From Stutzerimonas stutzeri TS44 (GTDB taxonomy: Bacteria; Pseudomonadota; Gammaproteobacteria; Pseudomonadales; Pseudomonadaceae), in the NCBI GenBank assembly GCA_000263395.1, contig AJXE01000008.1, positions 62,001-126,000 of the forward strand: a DNA stretch of 64,000 nt. The letters run 5' to 3'. This document shows, piece after piece, positions 58,137 through 64,000 of this stretch. Numbering within the stretch: the stretch's first letter is position 1; each line of letters starts with the position of its first letter. The translations under genes were made by a program, and so were the position numbers. The notes beneath the pieces were generated by a model. That model was not told where the DNA came from. It was given only the letters and a program-made list of their open reading frames with translations, and ran no database searches.

Positions 58137-59248
58137 CACTCACCGTCCTCTTCAAGCCAGGCGCCTTTCAGCGCAATCACGCCGGCGACGGCAACCTGGT
58201 CCTGTTCGCTGATGTTGCCCTGGACACGGACCAGTTGCCCCGCGCTGACTTCGACCTTGACCGGGCGGGCTTCAAAACCGTCGGGCGTGCGGACGAACAC
58301 CACGGAGTCGGTCTTGTTGCGAGCGACGGCAGACAGAGGGATGTCCCAGGATTTGCCAGCGGCCTGAACCGGGATCTCCACGGTGACGAGCTCGCCGGGA
58401 CGCAGGGCGCCGTTGGCATTTTCGATTTCGGCGCGCAGCACCACGAACTGGCTGGTAGCCGAGAGGGTCGGGCTCAGGTTGATGACACGCCCATTAATGC
58501 CCTTGTCGACCACCGTTACGCCCGCGCCCGGCTGAATGCCAATACTGGCCGCGGCCGGAATCTGCACGTCCAGCCACAGCGCATCGACCTGGGTGATGTT
58601 CAGCAGCGACGTGGCACCGTCGACCCGCTGGCCGGGCCGGACCGAGATGTTGCTGACAATGCCGTCCTGAACGGCGCTGAGGGTGATCCTGTCGGAAGGA
58701 ATCCCGGAGCGGATGACCTGCTCGATCATGGCCGGGGTCATTCCCGCCAGGGCCAGTTCGGCCTTGGTCTGCACCAGAGTCGCTTCCGCTTCCTTCAGCG
58801 TTGCCTGGGCTTCCTGCGCCCGACGCTGCGGAATGATGCCCTCATCGAACAGCTTCTGTTCCCGGGTGTAGGCCTGCCGGGCCAGCGTGGCGCGGGCAGA
58901 TGCCTGCAACAGCTGGAGCTGGAGCTGGCTCATCGCCGGACTGGACAGGCGCACGACCGGCTCGCCTTTGCGAACGGCCTGGTACTCGCCCACCAGCAGT
59001 TGCACCACCACACCTTCAAGTGGGGAACTGACGATCTGCTCCGCTTTCGGAGGCACGACAACCTGGCCGGGATATCGCGTGCTGACCGTCTGTTTCATGC
59101 TTTGCACAGCAGACGTCTTGATACCCAGCGCTTGAATCTGTTCATTGGCGACAGAGAACTTCTCAGCACTCATGGCAGGCCCTGAAATAATAAAAGCGAT
59201 GGCGAAAGAGAGCCCCTTTACACTGCGCAGATAATGTTCGTTATTCAT
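58136..59248 (-). CDS. czcB: RND efflux periplasmic adaptor (CzcB/CusB family)
   Basis: The 370-residue membrane-fusion protein has a signal peptide, lipoyl halves (EGVVVQLLVGEYQAVRKGEP; DGIVSNISVRPGQRVDGATS), a coiled hairpin rich in Ala/Gln/Glu, and a C-terminal beta-barrel (ARPVKVEVSAGQLVRVQGNI). It joins the inner pump to the outer channel. The start at 59248 (MNNEHYLRS) has GGGGA seven bases upstream. It is first in the czcB-A-DUF3240-czcC operon, divergent from the two-component genes. Confidence 0.91.
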   Translation of the reverse strand: MNNEHYLRSVKGLSFAIAFIISGPAMSAEKFSVANEQIQALGIKTSAVQSMKQTVSTRYPGQVVVPPKAEQIVSSPLEGVVVQLLVGEYQAVRKGEPVVRLSSPAMSQLQLQLLQASARATLARQAYTREQKLFDEGIIPQRRAQEAQATLKEAEATLVQTKAELALAGMTPAMIEQVIRSGIPSDRITLSAVQDGIVSNISVRPGQRVDGATSLLNITQVDALWLDVQIPAAASIGIQPGAGVTVVDKGINGRVINLSPTLSATSQFVVLRAEIENANGALRPGELVTVEIPVQAAGKSWDIPLSAVARNKTDSVVFVRTPDGFEARPVKVEVSAGQLVRVQGNISEQDQVAVAGVIALKGAWLEEDGE

Positions 59249-59618
59249 CGAAAGTTCCCCGTGAAGCGCCATGACATGGGCATGCTTTAGACCTGTCTTT
59301 GAGGATTTTTAAATCGCAAGGCGAGCGCGGTCGCAGGACACACATGAGTAACCCACTCGTCTGCTGCACCCTTTGCATGGAAGGAGATTGTCGTAGACTC
59401 CTCTACAGGTTCGATTCTAGAGGGGGGTGACTATCAGGAACGTTACCGCTGAATTACAAATTTGAAGGATTCCACCTCCCTCCTGATTTTCGTTTTAAGA
59501 TTGATTCATCGATGATCACCATGCTGGTTCGGTGCATGAGGCAATGACACTTCAAGAAATAAATGAATATTTTTTTATTTGACACCCGAATACTTTTTTA
59601 ATTTGAGATAAACAAATA
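59249..59618. promoter_or_regulatory. Divergent control region of the metal efflux operon and its two-component system
   Basis: The 370 bases are clearly more A/T-rich than the surroundings, with runs such as TATTTTTTTATTTGACA near the regulator start. TTGACA at 59580-59585 is a possible -35 for the regulator gene. An inverted repeat CCTCTA...TAGAGG lies at 59400-59423 and a palindrome TCATCGATGA at 59507-59516. I could not match either to a named metal-regulator box. Confidence 0.45.
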
Positions 59619-60293
59619 ATGCGTGTTCTAGTAGTGGAAGACGAAGCCAAAACTGCCGAATATCTTCAGCAAGGGCTTACCGAAAGTGGCTATATCGTTG
59701 ACCGGGCAAGTAATGGTGTCGATGCGCTGCACCTGTTCCAGCACAACACCTACGGCCTGGTCATCCTGGATGTGAACCTGCCCAAGGTGGACGGCTGGGA
59801 CGTGCTCGACACGATCCGCAAGACCAGTCGGGTTCGCATCATCATGCTGACCGGTCGTGGCCGCCTGCACGACAAGCTGAAGGGCCTGGACGGCGGCGCC
59901 GACGACTATCTAGTGAAGCCGTTCGAGTTTCCGGAACTGCTTGCCCGCATCCGCTCGCTGCAGCGGCGTGGCGACAAGGTGGTGGACCACCCGACCTTGC
60001 GGGTCGCAGACCTTGAGCTGGATCCGGGTCGCCACCGCGCGTTCCGGGGTGACCTGCGCGTCGAGCTGACTACCAAGGAATTCGCCCTGTTGCGCCTGCT
60101 CATGAGCCACCCAGGGGAAGCCCTGACCCGCTCGCAGATCATTTCCCTGGTCTGGGACATGAACTTCGACTGCGATACCAACGTGATCGACGTGGCGATC
60201 CGGCGCCTGCGCGCCAAGATCGACGATCCGTTCGAGAACAAACTTATCCACACCCTGCGCGGTGTGGGCTATGTGATCGAGGAGCGTTCATGA
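59619..60293 (+). CDS. Heavy-metal response regulator (OmpR/CzcR-CopR family)
   Basis: The 224-residue regulator has a receiver domain with the phosphorylated Asp in LVILDVNLPKVDGWDV, Lys in YLVKPFEFPELLARI, and an OmpR-type winged helix (ELTTKEFALLRLLMSHPGEA, NVIDVAIRRLRAKIDDPFEN, HTLRGVGYVIEE). It is closest to metal regulators such as CzcR, CopR and CusR. Its stop overlaps the kinase start (ATGA). It probably activates the divergent efflux operon. Confidence 0.93.
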   Translation: MRVLVVEDEAKTAEYLQQGLTESGYIVDRASNGVDALHLFQHNTYGLVILDVNLPKVDGWDVLDTIRKTSRVRIIMLTGRGRLHDKLKGLDGGADDYLVKPFEFPELLARIRSLQRRGDKVVDHPTLRVADLELDPGRHRAFRGDLRVELTTKEFALLRLLMSHPGEALTRSQIISLVWDMNFDCDTNVIDVAIRRLRAKIDDPFENKLIHTLRGVGYVIEERS

Positions 60294-61684
60294 AGCGCTT
60301 CAGCCTGGCCGCCAGGTTGGGACTCAAAGTCGGCTTGATGAGCGTGATACTGCTGGTGCTGCTCTCTATCGTGGGCTACCTGATGCTCGGCCAGGCGCTG
60401 GAGCGCACGGCGCAAAGCAGCCTGATCACCAAGATGGGTGGCATGGCCCATAACCTATCGACCGTCGCGGATCTGTCCGAGGTCACCGCAGACTCCCACC
60501 AGTTGGTCGACCTTGCGATGGGCCACAACAACCTGTTCGTCAGCATTTTCGATACGGCAAACAGCCGAATCCCCCTGCTGACCATCGGCTCGAAAAAGAT
60601 AACCACCGAACTCACCAGCTTTCCTGCCAACGATCAAGTGGAGTTCTACGAGTGGAACAACGAACTGGGCATGCCCATGCTCAGCGTTTCCCAGCTCATG
60701 CGTCTGGCTGACGGTACCCAGGTCGGTGTGTACATGACCGTGGATGAATCCTCCGATGCCGAATTGCTCCGGGCGATGCTGAGCTGGGCCCTGATGGCGT
60801 CACCCTTCATCCTGGCGCTGATCATGGTCGTGGCCTGGTGGACGGTACGCCGGGGCTTGCTGCCGCTTACGCGCTTTCTGAAAGTCGCGTCGAAGATCTC
60901 CACCGACAACATGCAGCATCGGCTGCCTACCGACCGCTTGCCGATCGAACTGCTGGAGCTCGCGGACGGCATCAACTTTATGCTGCACCGCCTGGACGGT
61001 GGCGTGCAGCAGCTATCGCAGTTCTCGGACGACCTGTCCCACGAGTTGCGTGCTCCGCTCACTAACCTGATGGGCAAAGCACAGGTGGCCCTGTCACGAC
61101 CACGCAGCTCGGAGGAGTACCGTGAGGTGCTGGAATCCTGCGCCGAGGAGCTGGATCGCATGAAAAGCATGGTGGCCGACATGCTTTTCCTGGCACATGT
61201 CAGCCAGCCTGCAGCCTTGGTGCAATTCGAGACGGTGGCACTGGTCGACGAGGTGCAGAGGGTCAGTGACTTGTTCAGCCTGAGTGCCGAAGAGAGCGGC
61301 GTTCGGCTCGATGTGTCAGGCAGTGTCGATGTGATCCAAGGCAATCGCCTGATGATTCAACGGGCAGTGTCCAATTTGCTCTCCAACGCCATTCGCTACT
61401 GCCCACAAGGGCAGGCTGTAGTGGTGAAGGTTCACCGTGAGCAGGAGCACATCAGGCTCAGCGTAGGCAATCCAGGCCAAGGTATTCCGGAAGAGCACCT
61501 GCCTCATCTGTTCGAACGCTTCTATCGGGTCGACAAAGGGCGTGCGCGCAGCGAGGGAGGCACAGGCCTCGGGCTTGCCATCGTGCGATCGATCATGAGC
61601 CTGCACCAAGGCGTGGCGAAGGTAGAAATAACGGGCTCGGGCTTTACCTGGTTCCACCTGAGTTTTCCGGTGAACCGTCTCTGA
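60290..61684 (+). CDS. Heavy-metal sensor histidine kinase (CzcS/CopS family)
   Basis: The 464-residue kinase has two membrane helices (about 12-34 and 160-182) around a periplasmic sensor, a HAMP linker, the phosphorylated His in DDLSHELRAPLTNLMG, and the ATPase N and G boxes (SNLLSNAIRYCPQG, EGGTGLGLAIVRSIMSL). The periplasmic sensor would detect metal ions leaving or entering the cell. It is co-transcribed with the response regulator. Confidence 0.92.
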   Translation: MKRFSLAARLGLKVGLMSVILLVLLSIVGYLMLGQALERTAQSSLITKMGGMAHNLSTVADLSEVTADSHQLVDLAMGHNNLFVSIFDTANSRIPLLTIGSKKITTELTSFPANDQVEFYEWNNELGMPMLSVSQLMRLADGTQVGVYMTVDESSDAELLRAMLSWALMASPFILALIMVVAWWTVRRGLLPLTRFLKVASKISTDNMQHRLPTDRLPIELLELADGINFMLHRLDGGVQQLSQFSDDLSHELRAPLTNLMGKAQVALSRPRSSEEYREVLESCAEELDRMKSMVADMLFLAHVSQPAALVQFETVALVDEVQRVSDLFSLSAEESGVRLDVSGSVDVIQGNRLMIQRAVSNLLSNAIRYCPQGQAVVVKVHREQEHIRLSVGNPGQGIPEEHLPHLFERFYRVDKGRARSEGGTGLGLAIVRSIMSLHQGVAKVEITGSGFTWFHLSFPVNRL

Positions 61685-61808
61685 GCCCAAGGCGTCTTTC
61701 AACATTGTAATTCGCGCCTCACGTTGTCGTCAGAGACGCTTCTTTAAGCTTCAGGGGTATCGAAAATCTCACGATCCATTGAGATCCAAACCCCTGGAGT
61801 TTCTGAAA

Positions 61809-62015
61809 ATGCGACTGACCCAAGCGCTTCTCATCGGTGTACTGGCTGTTGGTGTGACGACACCGGTATTTGCCGAAGATGGCTACGACCGCTCGATCGA
61901 ATTCAACAAGAAATTCCGCGAGGACCAGAAACGCCTCTGGGGTGAAAAAGACACCGCAGACAAAGCCAAACCGGCAGAGACCAAAGAAAAGGAAAACGCT
62001 AAAAGCCCATCCTAG
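61809..62015 (+). CDS. Small secreted protein of metal resistance locus
   Basis: This 68-residue protein has a signal peptide (LTQALLIGVLAVGVTTPVFA) and a short charged mature part rich in Lys/Glu/Asp, with no Cys or His. The start at 61809 follows GGAG nine bases upstream. No family is recognised. It lies 124 bases after the sensor kinase; a link to metal resistance is by position only. Confidence 0.65.
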   Translation: MRLTQALLIGVLAVGVTTPVFAEDGYDRSIEFNKKFREDQKRLWGEKDTADKAKPAETKEKENAKSPS

Positions 62016-62064
62016 GCTCATGGATGTGCTGTTTCTCTACTTCCTCCTTCCCCCTCGATCTTGA

Positions 62065-62086
62065 GGCAGGCGCTTGACCGCCTGCC
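62065..62086. terminator. Candidate terminator between small secreted gene and chrA
   Basis: GGCAGGCG-CTTGAC-CGCCTGCC is a perfect 8-bp stem in the 98-base gap between two converging genes. Neither strand has a good T run, so the assignment is tentative. Confidence 0.4.
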
Positions 62087-62113
62087 CCGGATCACCCTCA
62101 AGCGGCATCCTCC

Positions 62114-63481
62114 TCAACGCATCGACAGCTGGACCGCCAGCCCCGCCAGTGCACTCATCACCAGCACCTGGATCACACCGCGCTTGAAGTAGAACAGGGC
62201 AATAGCGGCGGCCGCGGCGATAAGTGCGGAGGCCCACTCGAATCCTCCCCCAAAGCCGTTGGGCCAGAGCACGTGGTAACCGAAGAACAACGCCAGATTC
62301 AGGATCACACCTACCACGGCGGCGGTGATCCCGGTCAGCGGCGCTGTGAACTTCAGTTCGTTGTGCGTCGACTCCACCAGCGGACCGCCGGCAAGGATGA
62401 ACAGGAACGAGGGCAGGAAGGTGAACCAGGTGACCAGCACAGCCGCCACCGCGCCCGCCAGGAACGGATGGTCGGTGCCGAACATCGGGTGGATGTAGCT
62501 GCCAATGAAGCCGACGAAAGTCACCACCATGATCAACGGCCCCGGCGTTGTTTCCCCCAGGGCCAGGCCGTCGATCATCTGCGTGGGCGACAGCCAGCCG
62601 TAGTGACCGACCGCACCTTGGTAGACATAGGGCAACACCGCGTAGGCACCGCCGAAGGTGAGCAACGCAGCCTTGGTGAAGAACCACCCCATCTGGGTCA
62701 GAGTGCCTTGCCAGCCGAAGATGACGGTCAGCAACCCCATGGGGAGCATCCATAGCGCCGCACCGATCAGGATCAGCTTGAGCAGATAGCTCCAGCGGAA
62801 ACGGGCATGCGCGGGTGGCGGTGTATCGTCATCGATCAGCGCAGGCCCGTAACTGGCCTTCCCGGAGCCATGCTTGCCAGCGGTCACGAACTTGTCCGGC
62901 AGCACTTTTCCGCCGATGTAGCCCAGCACGGCAGCGGCCAGAACGATCAGCGGGAACGGGACGTTCAGGGCAAAAATGGCGACGAAGGATGCTGCGGCGA
63001 TCGCCCATAGCCAGCCATTCTTCAATGCCCGGGAACCGATGCGGTGCGCCGCATGAACGACGATCGCGGTGACCGCCGGCTTGATGCCATAGAAGATCCC
63101 GGCAACCACCGGAACGTTGCCGAACTCGATATAGACCCACGACAGCCCGATCAGGATGAACAGCGACGGCAGCACGAACAGCCCGCCAGCAATCACCCCG
63201 CCCCAGGTCCGGTGCATCAACCAACCGATGTAGGTCGCGAGCTGCTGGGCCTCGGGCCCGGGCAGCAACATGCAGTAGTTCAGGGCATGCAGAAAGCGCT
63301 TCTCGCTGATCCAGCGGCGACGCTCCACCAACTCCTGGTGGAGGATGGAGATCTGTCCTGCCGGCCCGCCAAAGCTGATGAAGCCGATCTTCAGCCAGAA
63401 CAGCAACGCTTCGAACAAGCCCACCGGGGTCGCTGGCTTGAGGGGGGCTTCGCCCGTGGCCAGCGTCGTCGTTTCAGCCAT
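62114..63481 (-). CDS. chrA: Chromate efflux transporter ChrA
   Basis: The 455-residue membrane protein is the two-domain (long-chain) ChrA type. Each half has the family motif: FISFGGPAGQISILHQELVE with NYCMLLPGPEAQQLATYIGW in the first, and LTFGGAYAVLPYVYQGAVGH with LALGETTPGPLIMVVTFVGF in the second. It expels chromate. The start at 63481 follows GAGGAAAACGG and lies eight bases inside the chrB 3' end, so the two are coupled. Confidence 0.95.
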   Translation of the reverse strand: MAETTTLATGEAPLKPATPVGLFEALLFWLKIGFISFGGPAGQISILHQELVERRRWISEKRFLHALNYCMLLPGPEAQQLATYIGWLMHRTWGGVIAGGLFVLPSLFILIGLSWVYIEFGNVPVVAGIFYGIKPAVTAIVVHAAHRIGSRALKNGWLWAIAAASFVAIFALNVPFPLIVLAAAVLGYIGGKVLPDKFVTAGKHGSGKASYGPALIDDDTPPPAHARFRWSYLLKLILIGAALWMLPMGLLTVIFGWQGTLTQMGWFFTKAALLTFGGAYAVLPYVYQGAVGHYGWLSPTQMIDGLALGETTPGPLIMVVTFVGFIGSYIHPMFGTDHPFLAGAVAAVLVTWFTFLPSFLFILAGGPLVESTHNELKFTAPLTGITAAVVGVILNLALFFGYHVLWPNGFGGGFEWASALIAAAAAIALFYFKRGVIQVLVMSALAGLAVQLSMR

Positions 63482-64000
63482 GACCGTTTTCCTCGTTGGC
63501 AAAGGCCGCCAGCAGCCCGTCGAAGATGCCGTTTGCCGCTGCCATCAGTTGGTTGTCATCGGTAATGCTCTCGCGCAGGCCCGCCAGGACACGCTCGATG
63601 CCGGACGCTTCCGCAGGCTGGCTGCCACCGACATCGAGGTAGTGAACCAGCGCGGCGATGCGTGAAAGGCCTGGAGCCTGCAGCACGAAGCTGTCGATCA
63701 GGGTTTCGAAGGTGACGCGGTGCCCGACATGGCTGAACGCGGCGCCATCGAAGTCAAAGCCCAGTGCATCGGCGGGGCAGTCGCTCGGGGATTCCAGCCA
63801 GAGGATTTCCGCGCCGCTGTCGATGAAGCGCTGGATGAGCCAGGCACAGGCCAGCCGGTCGACCCAGGGACGTCGACGGGTTGCCCAGCGACGCCCCTGG
63901 TAATGACTGTGGTCCAGCAGCGTGACGGGATGATCCTGAATGTGCGGTTCATCAGGTGAGAGGGCACGGCTGATTGCCGTCTCCAGCGCTTCCAGCGCGG
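63474..64000 (-). CDS. chrB: Chromate resistance protein ChrB, C-terminal part (runs off the window)
   Basis: The open frame enters from the window end and gives about 174 residues. The text RRPWVDRLACAWLIQRFIDS, ILWLESPSDCPADALGFDFD, FSHVGHRVTFETLIDSF and LVHYLDVGG is the ChrB C-terminal (chromate resistance) domain. ChrB senses chromate and controls chrA. The start lies beyond 64000. It overlaps chrA by eight bases. Confidence 0.9.
   Translation of the reverse strand, partial: ALEALETAISRALSPDEPHIQDHPVTLLDHSHYQGRRWATRRRPWVDRLACAWLIQRFIDSGAEILWLESPSDCPADALGFDFDGAAFSHVGHRVTFETLIDSFVLQAPGLSRIAALVHYLDVGGSQPAEASGIERVLAGLRESITDDNQLMAAANGIFDGLLAAFANEENGHG

Noticed and set aside
59391..59430. Possible tRNA fragment or attachment site (contains GGTTCGATTC, like a T-loop)
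   Set aside because: The flanking bases do not form a 5-bp T stem or an acceptor stem, and there is no CCA or matching cloverleaf upstream. Kept only as an inverted repeat in the control region.

Overview
The window is high-GC gammaproteobacterial DNA that reads as a Pseudomonas sensu lato chromosome, most likely the Stutzerimonas (P. stutzeri) group. The support is the gene order coxB-ctaD-ctaG-coxC-DUF2909-SURF1-ctaA-ctaB-SCO, a divergent trpI/trpBA pair, a LexA-boxed PA0069-type radical SAM gene, and a REP-associated tyrosine transposase with its REP palindromes. The genus assignment is inference from gene content; no rRNA or tRNA was seen.

Backbone (1-26.7 kb). A repeat-rich non-coding start is followed by an acyltransferase, an SOS-controlled radical SAM gene, a frameshifted small membrane gene, and the complete aa3 cytochrome c oxidase locus (structural subunits, Cu delivery by CtaG and SCO, heme A synthesis by CtaA/CtaB, SURF1). 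Next come two ferritin-like genes, a lipoprotein metallopeptidase, two paralogous small lipoproteins, a flavin monooxygenase, dodecin, trpI/trpBA, a RAYT gene flanked by REP/REPIN hairpins, a YghU-type GST, a periplasmic 5'-nucleotidase and phosphoglucomutase.

Catabolic region (26.7-51.7 kb, nearly all on the minus strand). This is a phenol/alkylphenol meta-cleavage cluster whose order (R-B-KLMNOP-gfa-C-E-H-I-F-G) follows the lap layout of alkylphenol degraders rather than the dmp order of CF600. DmpR-family protein, a sigma54 promoter with an IHF site and candidate upstream sites drive catechol 2,3-dioxygenase and the six-subunit phenol hydroxylase. The ring-fission product is taken through the dehydrogenase/4-oxalocrotonate branch to pyruvate and acetyl-CoA; no hydrolase (dmpD/xylF) gene is present. 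The distal end holds an SDR-like protein lacking catalytic residues, a fused double tautomerase, a GlcG/HbpS protein and an XylT/DmpQ ferredoxin. Upstream lies a second operon (DUF1302, DUF1329, YCF48-like, RND/MMPL transporter, chemoreceptor) with a divergent LysR gene.

The most notable observation is that the same bipartite operator (ATAC, 18 bp, then ATAC-N7-GTAT, with a -10-like hexamer at the same distance) sits both in front of the DUF1302 operon and in the gap in front of dmpC. It links the transport/sensing operon and the lower pathway as one LysR regulon. The adjacent LysR gene has lost its C-terminus to a mobile element.

Mobile junction and metal island (51.7-64 kb). A 1.2-kb Tn3-type mini-element with 41-bp inverted repeats and only a resolvase joins the cut LysR gene to the right part of an IS5-family element. 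Beyond it are a CzcCBA/Cus-type metal efflux operon with DUF3240, a divergent metal two-component system, a small secreted protein, and chrBA chromate resistance genes running off the window end.
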